The position numbers were made by a program, and so were the translations under genes. DNA of 64,000 nucleotides, from positions 56,617-120,616 of the forward strand of contig CAXSAX010000004.1 of assembly GCA_964235495.1 (NCBI GenBank), read 5' to 3'. The notes beneath the pieces are model-generated. The model saw nothing but the letters and a program-made list of their open reading frames with translations, was not told the origin of the DNA and made no database searches. Below, piece after piece: positions 44,659 to 53,729 of this stretch. This stretch comes from LMUY01 sp964235495. GTDB lineage: Bacteria > Pseudomonadota > Alphaproteobacteria > Acetobacterales > Acetobacteraceae. Within the stretch, counting starts at the first letter, position 1, and the number at the start of each line of letters is the position of its first letter.

Positions 44659-45020
44659 CGGCCCAGATTGGGCGTCGCCCCGGGTGAGTCGGCCGGCGTG
44701 AACGTGCGGTCGCCGCGGTCGATCTGGGTGCCGCCATCAGACAGCGTGCCGCTGGGCGTGTCGCTGAACGGGGTGCCGTTGATCGGGCCTGCATCCAGCG
44801 AGTGAGTGCCCGGTTGCGCCACGCGGTCCACGGGCGAGACGCCGCTTTCCGGCCCGTCCGGAACCGGCGCCGGTAGCAGCGCGCGCCCATTGATCGTGTT
44901 GGACACCGTCTGGTCCGGCGGGGGCGCGCCGGCCGCGCTGGCGCTGGAGTCGGGCAGGCCGACCAGGGATAGGGGAGCCGCCAAGAGGCTAACAGCCAGC
45001 ACGATCGTGTGGGAGCGCAT
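44655..45020 (-). CDS. Small exported hypothetical protein (121 aa)
   Basis: From ATG 45020. A signal peptide (SHTIVLAVSLLAAPLSL, cleavage near ASA) precedes a polar, low-complexity domain rich in Gly, Pro, Thr and Asp with the repeated pattern INGxxxLPAPVPDG and DTPSGTLSDGG. It is probably disordered and periplasmic. There is no recognised domain. It is convergent with the CoA transferase and divergent from the first transglutaminase gene, with about 210 bp between starts. Confidence 0.6.
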   Translation of the reverse strand: MRSHTIVLAVSLLAAPLSLVGLPDSSASAAGAPPPDQTVSNTINGRALLPAPVPDGPESGVSPVDRVAQPGTHSLDAGPINGTPFSDTPSGTLSDGGTQIDRGDRTFTPADSPGATPNLGR

Positions 45021-45231
45021 GGGACCTCGCTTTCGTTTCGGTAATGTCCGGCGCGCCGACTTGGTTGCGTCCGCTCGGTTCCCGTTCTGGTGAGGTCCTC
45101 TGCGCAACATGGTGCATTGCACCCCGCGCCGGTTGCCATAAGCTGGTCCAAGACATGCATGCTCCCCACGCAAACCACCCTGAGCCGGATGCTGCCCGCT
45201 CCGTCCGGCCTGGCAACTGCCTTGGTGACCT

Positions 45232-46137
45232 GTGCCCCTGCTGACTGTCCACCACGTCACGACCTATAGCTACCGGCGGCCGGTCGGCTTCGGGGAGCAT
45301 CGCATGATGCTGCGCCCGCGCGACAGCCAGGATCAGCGGCTGGTGGAACATCGGCTGGCCATCACGCCGCCGCCCGCCTCCCTGGGCTGGACGCAGGACG
45401 TGCTGGGCAACTCGGTCACCCTGGCGCGGTTCGCCGCCCGCGCCGACATCCTCGTGTTCGACAGCCTGCTGCGCATCGACCACAGCGCCGCCCCGGCCGG
45501 GGCGGCGCTGCTGTCCCGCCATGCGCAGCTCTTCCCCTTCGCCTATGACGCGGACGAGATGCCGGACCTGCTCCGCTCCATTGAGCGGCACATGCCCGAT
45601 CCGGGGCACGTGGTGGACCGCTGGGCGCACGGCTTCCTGCGCCAGGACGGGCAGACGGACACGCTCGTCCTGCTGACGCAGATGACCCAGTCGATCCGCC
45701 ACCACCTGACCTACCGGGCCCGGCACGAACCCGGCATCCAGGACCCCCGCACCACCCTGCGGCTGGAAACCGGCACCTGCCGGGACTTCGCGCTGCTGAT
45801 GATGGAGGGCGTGCGCTCCCTTGGCCTCGCCGCGCGCTTCGTGTCCGGATACCTGCACGTGCCGGACCGGGCCCACCCCGGCGAGGCGGAGCGGCAGGGC
45901 GGCGGCAACACCCATGCCTGGGTGCAGGTGTACCTGCCCGGCCTCGGCTGGATGGACTTTGACCCCACCAACGGCATCGTCGGCAGCCGCGGGCTGATTC
46001 GCGTCGCCGTCGTGCGGGACCCGGCGCTCGCCGTGCCGCTGTCCGGCAGCTGGACCGGCGCGCCCGATGACTGCCTGTCCATGAAGGTCTCGGTCCGCGT
46101 GACCGAGGCCGCTCCCGCCAACCAACCCGCCTCCTGA
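45232..46137 (+). CDS. Transglutaminase-like cysteine protease-fold protein (intact triad)
   Basis: 301 residues from GTG 45232. An N-terminal beta-domain (LLTVHHVTTYSYRRPVGFGEHRMMLRPRD) precedes the transglutaminase core: ETGTCRDFALLMMEGVRSLG holds the catalytic Cys, GGGNTHAWVQVYLPG the His and GWMDFDPTNG the Asp. Bacterial members of this family probably act as proteases or peptide cross-linkers; their substrates are mostly unknown. It is followed 13 bp later by a second, diverged paralogue. Confidence 0.9.
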   Translation: MPLLTVHHVTTYSYRRPVGFGEHRMMLRPRDSQDQRLVEHRLAITPPPASLGWTQDVLGNSVTLARFAARADILVFDSLLRIDHSAAPAGAALLSRHAQLFPFAYDADEMPDLLRSIERHMPDPGHVVDRWAHGFLRQDGQTDTLVLLTQMTQSIRHHLTYRARHEPGIQDPRTTLRLETGTCRDFALLMMEGVRSLGLAARFVSGYLHVPDRAHPGEAERQGGGNTHAWVQVYLPGLGWMDFDPTNGIVGSRGLIRVAVVRDPALAVPLSGSWTGAPDDCLSMKVSVRVTEAAPANQPAS

Positions 46138-46150
46138 GGAGTTCCCGACC

Positions 46151-46972
46151 ATGCGCATCCGCTGCGGTTTCCGCATCGCCTACGAATGCCCCCAGCCGGT
46201 GCCGATGCTGCTCTCGCTCAGCGTCCACCCCTCGCGCGAGGCGGACCTGCTGACCCGGCCGGTGCTGCACACCTCGCCGGACCTGCCGGTGCGGGACTAC
46301 ACGGACGATTTCGGCAATGTGTGCCACCGCATCGTGGCGCCGCCGGGCCGCACGGAGCTGACCACCGAATTCGACGTCACCGACACCGGCGCGCAGGACG
46401 CGGTGGTGCCGGGCGCCGGCCAGTTCGACGTGCAGGACCTGCCGGACGGCGCGCTGATCTACCTGCTGGGCAGCCGCTACTGCGAGACCGACAAGCTGTC
46501 CAACATCGCCTGGTCGCTGTTCGGCGGCACGCAGAAAGGCTGGGCGCGGGTGGCCGCCATCTGCGACTTCGCCCATGAGCGCATCACCTTCGGCTACGAG
46601 CACGCCCGCCCGGACAAGACCGCCTGGGACGGCTACAACGAGCGCCACGGCGTCTGCCGGGACTACGCCCACCTGGCGGTGACGCTGTGCCGCTGCATGA
46701 ACATCCCCGCCCGCTACTGCACCGGCTACCTGGGCGACATCGGCGTGCCGGTCAGCGACGCGCCGATGGACTTCTCCGCCTGGTTCGAGGCCTACCTCGA
46801 CGGCCCGGATGGTGGTCGCTGGTACACCTTCGACGCCCGCCACAACTTCCCGCGCATCGGCCGCATCCTGATGGCCCGCGGGCGCGACGCGACCGACGTG
46901 GCGCTGGTCACCAGCTTCGGCCCGGCCTGGCTCTCCCTGTTCGAGGTGACGACGCTGGAGATGAAGGACTAG
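46151..46972 (+). CDS. Second transglutaminase-like protein, catalytic His replaced
   Basis: 273 residues, ATG after AGGAGTTCCC. The N-terminal beta-domain begins IRCGFRIAYECPQPVPMLL. The core has GVCRDYAHLAVTLCR with the catalytic Cys and WYTFDARHN with the Asp, but the His position reads DFSAWFEAYL: Ser stands where HAW is expected. This may be an inactive partner of the first protein, a different chemistry, or normal for its subfamily. Both genes probably share one transcript. Confidence 0.88.
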   Translation: MRIRCGFRIAYECPQPVPMLLSLSVHPSREADLLTRPVLHTSPDLPVRDYTDDFGNVCHRIVAPPGRTELTTEFDVTDTGAQDAVVPGAGQFDVQDLPDGALIYLLGSRYCETDKLSNIAWSLFGGTQKGWARVAAICDFAHERITFGYEHARPDKTAWDGYNERHGVCRDYAHLAVTLCRCMNIPARYCTGYLGDIGVPVSDAPMDFSAWFEAYLDGPDGGRWYTFDARHNFPRIGRILMARGRDATDVALVTSFGPAWLSLFEVTTLEMKD

Positions 46973-47003
46973 ACAGGGCGGGCATCACTCAGGGACCTCA
47001 CCC

Positions 47004-47339
47004 ATGCTCCGTCCGCTCCTGCTCCTCGCCGGCCTGGCCGCGCTGCCCAGCCTGGCGCACGCCCAGGCCTTCATCAGCGGCCGCCAGCTCGCCGGCGCCT
47101 GCGCCAGCCACGCGCCGAACGACGAGCGCTCCTGCGATGGCTACGTCGCCGGCGCGCTGGACGTGATCGCGGAAGCGCCCGAGCTGAAGGGCAAGGTCTG
47201 CCCGCCGGACAACATGAAGCTGGGCGCGGTGCGCGAGCTGGTGGGCCGCTTCGGCCAGCAGCACCCGGACGACGCGCGCGGCTCCGGCGTGGCCCTGGTG
47301 GTGGCGGCGGTGCGGGCCAACCATCCCTGCGCGTCTTAG
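47004..47339 (+). CDS. Rap1a/Tai-like small secreted protein
   Basis: 111 residues from ATG 47004. A signal peptide (LRPLLLLAGLAALPSLAHAQ) is followed by a compact Cys-containing domain (GRQLAGACASHAPNDERSCDGYVAGALDVI, then GKVCPPDN and NHPCAS). This Cys spacing and the SCDGYVAGALD pattern match the Rap1a/Tai immunity-like domain seen in type VI secretion self-protection in enterobacteria and as free-standing proteins elsewhere. There is no T6SS effector gene here, so immunity function is only a possibility. Confidence 0.75.
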   Translation: MLRPLLLLAGLAALPSLAHAQAFISGRQLAGACASHAPNDERSCDGYVAGALDVIAEAPELKGKVCPPDNMKLGAVRELVGRFGQQHPDDARGSGVALVVAAVRANHPCAS

Positions 47340-47349
47340 GAAACTCGCC

Positions 47350-47586
47350 ATGAACGAGCACCCGATCACCGGCTCCGCGGCGATGCAGGCGGAAGGCGAC
47401 GCGCTGGAAGCGGCCTCCCGCAAGTCGCTGGAGCAGCGCCGGGCCAGCGGTGCGATCCTGACCTACGAGCTTGATGGCTGGGTCGTCCGGGAGCATCCAG
47501 GGCAGCAGATCGAGCGCCTGGCTCCCATCGGAGAGTTCAGGAACGAGGACTTTCCCTATCCTGGCTTTAAGCCTCCCTCACGTTGA
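47350..47586 (+). CDS. Putative antitoxin of a zeta-toxin-type pair (78 aa)
   Basis: 78 residues, ATG 10 bp after the Rap1a-like gene. An N-terminal helix (EGDALEAASRKSLEQRR) is followed by ILTYELDGWVVREHPGQQIERLAPIGEF, a pattern I associate with short proteins encoded directly before zeta-toxin-like kinases in alphaproteobacteria. Its TGA overlaps the toxin TTG start (TTGA). The gene looks intact although the toxin partner is broken. The identification is contextual. Confidence 0.65.
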   Translation: MNEHPITGSAAMQAEGDALEAASRKSLEQRRASGAILTYELDGWVVREHPGQQIERLAPIGEFRNEDFPYPGFKPPSR

Positions 47587-48206
47587 AGCGCCTCATCGTC
47601 TATGCCGGCGCCGATGGCGCTGGCAAAAGCAGCCTCCGCGCGGGCGGCGGGGACCTAGTCGATGTTGAGATAGACCCGGACCGCATCGCCCGGCAGATCA
47701 ACCCGGCCGACCCGCGCTCGGTGGACTTCGCCGCCGGCAATTAAGCCCTGCGGCTGTTCGACCGCACCCTGGCCGAAGGCCGATCCCTGTCGCTGGAAAC
47801 CACGTTGACCGGACGCACGGTGCTGGGCCGCATGCAGGCCGCCAAGGACGCCGGGTATGAGGTGAGCTTGCGCTATATCGCGGTGAACGATGCAACGATC
47901 AACATCGACCGCGTGCAGGCCAGGGTCGTGCAGGGCGGCCACTGGATCGAGCCGGACACGGTGCGCCGGCGCGTCGCCAGCAGCCTGGAGAACCTGCCGG
48001 CGGCGATGGCGATCGCCGACCGCTCCGTGTTGCTCGACAATTCCGGCCCGGCCCACCGGCAGGTGCTGCACGTGGAGCGCGGCCAGGTGGTGTCCGAAGC
48101 GCCGGACCCGCCGCCATGGCTGGCCAGGCAAGCCCCCCGCATCGCGGCCGAGCTGGAGCGCGTGGCCCGCGCAAGCCGCACGATCCTCTCCCCGCCCAAG
48201 GCATGA
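47583..48206 (+). pseudogene. Zeta-toxin-like kinase interrupted by an in-frame TAA
   Basis: A single frame of 207 codons from TTG 47583 to the TGA at 48206, interrupted by TAA at 47742-47744 (codon 54). Before it: RLIVYAGADGAGKSSLRAG, a Walker A, then EIDPDRIARQINP. After it: ALRLFDRTLAEGRSLSLETTL, YEVSLRYIAVNDATINIDRVQARV, GHWIEPDTVRRRV and a helical tail, all expected for the zeta/UDP-sugar kinase family and without frameshift. A single base change from GAA would explain the stop. Internal re-initiation could yield a C-terminal fragment lacking the P-loop, so the toxin should be inactive unless readthrough occurs. Confidence 0.8.
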
Positions 48207-48219
48207 GCGACCGGCCGGG

Positions 48220-49251
48220 TCAGGCGACCGCCGGACCGGCCTCCCGCCGTCCGCGCCCCCAGCGCAGGATGGGCTGCTCCACCAGGACGTGCAGCGCTAC
48301 GGCAAGCCCCACGGCGGCGGCGAGCGCCATGGCCAGGTAGAGCGGCACCGCCCACGGCCCCGGCACATGGCCGAACGCGATCCGCAGCAGCCGCATGGGG
48401 AACGGGTGGACCAGGTAGAGCGCATAGGACGAGTCGCCCAGCAGCATCAGCCAGCTCGGCAGGCGGCGCCAGGACAGGGAGCAGAACACCAGCAGCATCG
48501 CCGGGCCGCCGCGCACCAGCATGCGCCCAGCCTCACCCCTGAATACCCACGCCAGCGCCAGGGCCACGAGCAAGCCCAGCAGCCCGGCCCACCCGGCACG
48601 CCAGCCGCGCCGGGCCGCCACGGCCACCAGGATGCCGAGCGCGAACTCCGCCACTACAGGGTCGGTCCAGAACGCCAGCGGCACGGCGGCCGGCCCGCAC
48701 CGCCCGGCGGCCACCAGCGCCGCCAGCGCGGCCAGCAGCGCCGCCAGCGCCAGGGGCCGGCGCAGCGGCAGGGCGCAGGCGACCAGGGCGTAGAACAGCA
48801 TCTCGTATTCCAGCGTCCAGCCCAGCCGCAGCACCGGCTGCACGAAGCCGTCGGCCCGCCGCCAGGGCCAGAAGGCGAACGAAGCGGCGACGTAGCCCCA
48901 CCCGTCGCGCAGCCCGTCGCTGACCCCACCCGGGACGGCGAAGGCAACCCCGACAGTGGCCGCCGTCAGCAGCCAGTACAGCGGCACGATGCGCAGCAGC
49001 CGCCGCCCCACGAACGGCCCGACCGAGCGCCACCGGCCGAACGCGTCCCAGCTCGCCCAGGTCATCACGAAGCCGGAGATGACGAAGAACAGGTCCACCC
49101 CCGCCTCCAGCGGCAGCGCATCGACGAAGCCGTACGGCGAACGGCCCGGCGTTCCCGTCAGCGCCCCCGCCTCGTCGGCGATGTGCAGGAAGGCGACCGC
49201 CAGGGCGGCCAGGGCGCGCAGCCCCTGCACGCCCGCGAAGCCGCCCTTCAT
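48220..49251 (-). CDS. Acyltransferase family 3 (OafA-like) membrane protein
   Basis: 343 residues. It opens with FAGVQGLRALAALAVAFLHIAD, where the family's R-x10-H motif is present, then VDLFFVISGFVMTWASWD and about ten membrane helices, ending SYALYLVHPFPMRLL. It is a typical acyl transferase acting on extracytoplasmic glycans or lipids. It is last in the seven-gene minus-strand cluster and overlaps the preceding glycosyltransferase gene (ATGA), so it probably acylates the product of that pathway. Confidence 0.92.
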   Translation of the reverse strand: MKGGFAGVQGLRALAALAVAFLHIADEAGALTGTPGRSPYGFVDALPLEAGVDLFFVISGFVMTWASWDAFGRWRSVGPFVGRRLLRIVPLYWLLTAATVGVAFAVPGGVSDGLRDGWGYVAASFAFWPWRRADGFVQPVLRLGWTLEYEMLFYALVACALPLRRPLALAALLAALAALVAAGRCGPAAVPLAFWTDPVVAEFALGILVAVAARRGWRAGWAGLLGLLVALALAWVFRGEAGRMLVRGGPAMLLVFCSLSWRRLPSWLMLLGDSSYALYLVHPFPMRLLRIAFGHVPGPWAVPLYLAMALAAAVGLAVALHVLVEQPILRWGRGRREAGPAVA

Positions 49252-50321
49252 GTCCTACGGAGCAGCCGGTCCACGATCACGGCGCGCCGGGCATAGGTGT
49301 GCTCCGCCAGCACCCGGCGCAGCGCCGCAGCCCCGATCGCCCGGGCGCGCCCCGGCATCAGCGTGCGCAGGTGCTCGGCGACATCCTGGCCATCCCGCGC
49401 CACCAGCACCTCCGCGCCGGGTTCGAGGAACTGCTCCAGCCCCTCCCAGGCGTCGGTGATGAGGCACGCGCCCGCGCCTGCCGCCTCGAACACGCGGGTC
49501 GCGGGAGAGAACCCTGTCGCGGCCATGCTGTCGCGCGCGACGTTGAGCACGGCCAGGGGTGTGCAGTTGAACGCGTTGTGGTCCGCCGTGCCGACATGGC
49601 CGAGGCGGCGGACGTTGCCGGGCATCGCCTTGTCCTCCCAGCCCAGCCCGCCGAGCAGGAAGCCGCGGTCCGGCAGGGCGGCGGCGGCGGCCAGGAAGAA
49701 CGCCTCCACCCGGGCCTCGCGGTCCGGCAGCCGGTTGGCGAGGAAGCCGAGCGCTGCGGCGAAGGCCGGGTCCGGCGGCACGGGATGGTGGGTCGCCGGG
49801 TCGAGCGCGTTGTAGATGGGGGTGCAGGCCCGCGCGCCGAGCGCCACGTAGGCCGCCACCACCGGCGGGCCGCCGCCATAGGTGAGCACCATGTCCAAGT
49901 GGGGCAGCGCCCGGCGCAGCGGGACGTCCGGTGCGGGCTGGATGGCGGCCAGGGTGGCGGGCGCGTCCACGTCCCAGAACAGCCGCAGCGCGCCGGGGCG
50001 GGCCTGCGCCATGATCCCGTCCATCAGCTCGTCGTCGAACACGCCGACGCCGCTGGCCTTCACCACCACGTCCGCCGCCGCCGCCTGCGCCAGCGCGCCG
50101 GCCAGCCCGTCCGCGGTGGCGGGATACACCACGGAGCGGGCGTATGGAGGCGGCTCGATGTCCCGGTGCTGCTGCCGGCCGAACGCGTCCGGCTCGTAGA
50201 ACGTGATGTCCCAGCCGAGCGGGGCGAGCGCGGACAGGATGCCGCGGTAGTAGGTAGCCGCCCCGTTCCAGTAGCAGGACAGCAGGGAGGAGCCGTAGAA
50301 GGCGAGCGTCCGGCGGGTCAA
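49248..50321 (-). CDS. CgeB-like glycosyltransferase 1
   Basis: 357 residues from TTG 50321, which overlaps the upstream stop (TTGA). It begins LTRRTLAFYGSSLLSCYWNGAATYYRG; C-terminal GT-B domain with FEAAGAGACLITDAWEGLEQF and EVLVARDG, the CgeB-like signature of family-1-type transferases. It lacks the classic HHGTDxxxFP motif. Probably soluble or peripherally membrane bound. It is a paralogue of the next gene upstream: both share the FEAxxxGxxLI motif and the same position. Donor and acceptor unknown. Confidence 0.85.
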   Translation of the reverse strand: MTRRTLAFYGSSLLSCYWNGAATYYRGILSALAPLGWDITFYEPDAFGRQQHRDIEPPPYARSVVYPATADGLAGALAQAAAADVVVKASGVGVFDDELMDGIMAQARPGALRLFWDVDAPATLAAIQPAPDVPLRRALPHLDMVLTYGGGPPVVAAYVALGARACTPIYNALDPATHHPVPPDPAFAAALGFLANRLPDREARVEAFFLAAAAALPDRGFLLGGLGWEDKAMPGNVRRLGHVGTADHNAFNCTPLAVLNVARDSMAATGFSPATRVFEAAGAGACLITDAWEGLEQFLEPGAEVLVARDGQDVAEHLRTLMPGRARAIGAAALRRVLAEHTYARRAVIVDRLLRRT

Positions 50322-51403
50322 GCGGCGGCTCCCAGCCCGTGCGCGATCGCCATCAGCTCCGCCGCCCGGTGCGCGCAGGTGTGCCGCGCCCGGATGGTGG
50401 CCAGCCCGCGCGCGGCCAGGGCGGCGGCGGCCTCCGGCTCCTGCAGCAGCATGCGCGCCTGCCGCGCGACCGCCGCCCCGTCCTGGGCCACCAGGAAGTC
50501 CTCCCCCGGCGTGAACAGCCCTTCCGTGTCCTGCCAGGGCGCCGAGATCAGCGGGATGCCGCAGGCCAGCGCCTCGAACACCCGGATGGTGGGGATGCCC
50601 GGCAGGTCGGTGACATAGAAGCGGCGCGGCACGTGCACCGTCAGCGCGTGCCGGGCGAAGGCGGCGGGGGCCGCGTGGTTGGGCAGCCAGCCATGGTAGC
50701 GCGCGCCGTAGCGGTCCAGCGTGGCCAGCGCGGCGGCCGGGTAGCGCACGCCGTGGATGTCGAGCGGGATGCCGGCGCGGGCGAGCGGGGCCAGCAGGAA
50801 CGCCTCCAGCTCCGCCGTGCGCTCGCCGTCCCCCCAGTTGCCGATCCACACGGCGCCCGCGCGCGCGCCGGGTTCGGCGGGGGGATGGAACAGCGCCGTG
50901 TCGGCGGCCTCGTGCCAGGTGAACACGCGCCCTTCCCAGCCCCAGCGCCGGTACACCGCGGCCAGCGCCTCGCCGAACGCCAGCACGCCGTCATAGCCGG
51001 ACAGGTCAAAGGCGCGCATGGCCGCCGGCTCGCTGACGGCGCGGTGGTGGGTGTCGTGGAACAGCAGCCGCCACGGCGCTCCGGCCCGCCGCAACGCCCC
51101 CAGCCGCGCGACGATCCCCGGCGCGGTCCATTCGTGCACCAGCACCAGGTCCGCCGCGTCCAGCAGCGCCGCCGGGTCGTCGGAGCGGAGGGGGGCCAGC
51201 CCGGGATAGTGCGCGCGCCAGCCATCCAGCGCGGCGGGGCCGGCATCGGCGAGCAGGTTGTCGCGGCTCCAGGACTCCGTGGGCTCGATCGCCAGCACCT
51301 CGTGCCCGGCCGCCTGCAAGGCGCGCAGCACCCCGCGCAGGAAGTGGGCGTTGCCGTGGTTCCAGCAGGATTCCAGCGAGTGCGTGAGGTAGGCCACCCG
51401 CAT
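50318..51403 (-). CDS. CgeB-like glycosyltransferase 2
   Basis: 361 residues from ATG 51403. Begins RVAYLTHSLESCWNHGNAHFLRG; central LLFHDTHHRAVSEP and C-terminal FEALACGIPLISAPWQDTEGLF with EDFLVAQDG. Same architecture as the next gene, so probably a second, successive sugar transfer. It is coupled by TTGA to the downstream transferase, and overlaps the upstream one by one base. Confidence 0.85.
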   Translation of the reverse strand: MRVAYLTHSLESCWNHGNAHFLRGVLRALQAAGHEVLAIEPTESWSRDNLLADAGPAALDGWRAHYPGLAPLRSDDPAALLDAADLVLVHEWTAPGIVARLGALRRAGAPWRLLFHDTHHRAVSEPAAMRAFDLSGYDGVLAFGEALAAVYRRWGWEGRVFTWHEAADTALFHPPAEPGARAGAVWIGNWGDGERTAELEAFLLAPLARAGIPLDIHGVRYPAAALATLDRYGARYHGWLPNHAAPAAFARHALTVHVPRRFYVTDLPGIPTIRVFEALACGIPLISAPWQDTEGLFTPGEDFLVAQDGAAVARQARMLLQEPEAAAALAARGLATIRARHTCAHRAAELMAIAHGLGAAA

Positions 51404-52440
51404 CAGGCGGCCACCCCGGCGAGCCAGGCGGCGGTGGCGTCCACCATGGCCGCGACGCCGTAGCGGGCCGACCGGGCGCGGGCGCGCTCCGCCCAGGGTT
51501 CCGGCGCGGCCAGCATGCGTTCCAGCGCCGCCCGCCAGGCCTCCGGATCGTGCGGCGGGACGAACACGGCGGCGCCGTCCCATAGTTCGCGGAAGGACGG
51601 GATGTCCGACAGCACCAACGCCAGCCCAGCCTGCGCCGCCTCCAGCACCGCCAGCCCGAACGGCTCGTACACCGAGGCGGAGGCGAACACGCCGTGGCCG
51701 GCGAAGGCCAGCGCCATCCCCGCCTCGTCCAGGCTGCCCAGCAACCGCAGGCTCTCCAGCGCGACCCGCGCGCCCTGCGGCCCCACGGCGGACCCGGCGG
51801 CGCGGAACGGGGCGGACAGGCCGGAAGCGGCCCGGTCCAGCACCGCGACGTTTTTGCCGTCGTCCCACAGCCGCCCGGCGGTGAGCACGGCGCGTTCCCG
51901 CCGCACCTCCGGCAGCGCGAACGGCGCGCGGCCGCCATGCAGCGGCGTCACCTCGGCCAGCCCGTACGTGTCGCGGACCGTGGCGGCAAAGCTGCGGGTC
52001 GGCGCGGCGACGGCCTGTGCGCGGCGGAACCCGGCCGCCGCCGCCGTCGCGCGCCGGGCATAGGTCGGCGGCGGCGGGCCGTGGCGGACGGCGGCGAACC
52101 AGGTGCGCAGGCAGGAATGCGCCATCACCGCCACCGGAACCGGCCAGTCCCCCGAGCCCAGCAGCGCCGGGGCGTGCAGCAGGGCGAGGTCCATGCCCTC
52201 CGCCAAGGCCGCCAAGGCCGCGTAGCGGTCGAGGTCGGCATCCTCCGCCAGCCAGTCGAGCGGCAGGCCGGTGACGACGACGGCCACGCCCTCGGCCATC
52301 TCGCGCCGCTGCGCCGCCCCCGGCGGCGGCCCGACCACCGCCACCGTGACCGGCCAGCCCCGCCCGCTCAACCCGCGCGACAGGTCGGCCGCGTAACGCC
52401 ACACGCCGCCCACGGCGTCCGTGGTGAGCAGCAGCCTCAA
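51403..52440 (-). CDS. Glycosyltransferase family 4-type
   Basis: 345 residues from TTG 52440 overlapping the radical SAM stop (TTGA). GT-B fold: LLLTTDAVGGVWRYAADLSRGL at the N terminus (loop for the acceptor), ERAVLTAGRLWDDGKNV in the linker and VYEPFGLAVLEAAQAGLALVLSD, the E-x7-E donor site. It would transfer a nucleotide-activated sugar. Together with the two CgeB-like enzymes it suggests at least three sugar transfers in this pathway. Confidence 0.9.
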   Translation of the reverse strand: MRLLLTTDAVGGVWRYAADLSRGLSGRGWPVTVAVVGPPPGAAQRREMAEGVAVVVTGLPLDWLAEDADLDRYAALAALAEGMDLALLHAPALLGSGDWPVPVAVMAHSCLRTWFAAVRHGPPPPTYARRATAAAAGFRRAQAVAAPTRSFAATVRDTYGLAEVTPLHGGRAPFALPEVRRERAVLTAGRLWDDGKNVAVLDRAASGLSAPFRAAGSAVGPQGARVALESLRLLGSLDEAGMALAFAGHGVFASASVYEPFGLAVLEAAQAGLALVLSDIPSFRELWDGAAVFVPPHDPEAWRAALERMLAAPEPWAERARARSARYGVAAMVDATAAWLAGVAA

Positions 52441-53729
52441 GCCGGGCAGCACGCCGCTTCCAGCACCGCGAGCGGCTCGGGCAGGCCGTCCTGGATGTCG
52501 CTGAACCGGGTGAACTGGCGCAGGTAGTGCTCGTGCGCCCGCTCCCAGGCCATGTCGTCCGGCTCGCCCCACAGGCGGCGGTAGTCGGGCGAGCTGGGAT
52601 AGGGGTACAGCGGCACCGGGTCGTTGGCCCACACGCCGGCGGCTTGCAGGCGGGCGCGCCAATCCGCCACCAGGGCCGCCTCGTCGGCGGCGGTCTCGAT
52701 TAGGTTGGCCTGCACGAACGGCACGTGCCGCCGGGCGGTGATCAGCCGCTCGGCCAGCTGGTCCGTGGTCAGCTTGCAGCGCTTTTCGAGCGCCGCGCGG
52801 CCGTCGGCCGTCAGGCTCTCCACCCCCGCCTCGATGGAGACGCAGCCGGCCTGCCCCAGCAGCGCCAGCTGCTCCGGCTGCCACAGGTCGATGCGGGTCT
52901 GGATGCCGAACTGCACGGGGCGCGGCGCCAGGGCGCGCAGCAGGTCCTCGCGCGGCAGGAAGATCTCGTCGATGAAATACAGGTAGGTGACGCCCTGGGC
53001 CACCAGCGCGTCGATCTCCGCCAGCAGGGGCGCCAGGTCGCGGCGGCGGTAGCGGTCGCGGAAGTCGATCTTGGCGCAGAACGAGCAGCTGTACGGGCAG
53101 CCGCGGGACGCCTCCACCTCCGCGCCGGGGCCGCTCGGCGCCTGGTCGAAGCGGTGGTGGTGATGCGCGTGGCGACGCACCCAGGCGTCCGGCCAGCGCA
53201 GCGGCGGCAGGTCGGTGAAGCGGGTGGATTGCGGGCCGCCGGCCATGCGCAGCGCGTCGCCGTCCAGCATCGCCGTGCCGGGCACGACGCCGGGGCGGCC
53301 GCCCCCGGCCAGGGCCAGCACCGCCTCCTCGCACTCGCCGCGCACCAGGGCGTCGCAGCCGAGCTTGCGCAATGCCGCACCCGGCGTGGACGAGCCGTGC
53401 GGCCCCACCACCACCGTCAGCCCGCCCTGCCCTCCAATCGCATCCAGCGTAGCGCGGGGCACCCGCAGCTCCGGCTGGGCGCAGCGCCAGAACAGGTAAG
53501 ACGGCGCCGTGGTCACCACCGTCAGGCCCGGCGCGAAGCCGGCGACGGCGTGGGCGAGCCCGGCATGGTCCAGGCCATCCAGCAGGCCGTCGAGCAGCAG
53601 CGTCTCGTGCCCGGCCGCTTCCAGCAGCACCCGGCACGCCCCCAGCTCCAGCGGCAGGTGCGGCTCACGGCAGCCGAAGTAGATGCTGCCGGCGAAGTCC
53701 CATGGCGGGTTGACCAGCGCGACCCTCAT
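52437..53729 (-). CDS. B12-binding-type radical SAM enzyme
   Basis: 430 residues. The N-terminal part (residues 1-130) has a Rossmann-like, cobalamin-binding-type layout (VALVNPPWDF, VLLEAAGHETLLLDGL), but DxHxxG is replaced by DGLLDG, so the lower-ligand His is missing. The radical SAM core has CPYSCSFC (CxxxCxxC for the 4Fe-4S cluster) at about residue 213, then IQTRIDLWQPEQL and CVSIEAGVESLTADG. It resembles rSAM enzymes found with glycosyltransferases and epimerases in alphaproteobacteria. The reaction (methylation or another C-H modification) is unknown. Confidence 0.88.
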   Translation of the reverse strand: MRVALVNPPWDFAGSIYFGCREPHLPLELGACRVLLEAAGHETLLLDGLLDGLDHAGLAHAVAGFAPGLTVVTTAPSYLFWRCAQPELRVPRATLDAIGGQGGLTVVVGPHGSSTPGAALRKLGCDALVRGECEEAVLALAGGGRPGVVPGTAMLDGDALRMAGGPQSTRFTDLPPLRWPDAWVRRHAHHHHRFDQAPSGPGAEVEASRGCPYSCSFCAKIDFRDRYRRRDLAPLLAEIDALVAQGVTYLYFIDEIFLPREDLLRALAPRPVQFGIQTRIDLWQPEQLALLGQAGCVSIEAGVESLTADGRAALEKRCKLTTDQLAERLITARRHVPFVQANLIETAADEAALVADWRARLQAAGVWANDPVPLYPYPSSPDYRRLWGEPDDMAWERAHEHYLRQFTRFSDIQDGLPEPLAVLEAACCPA

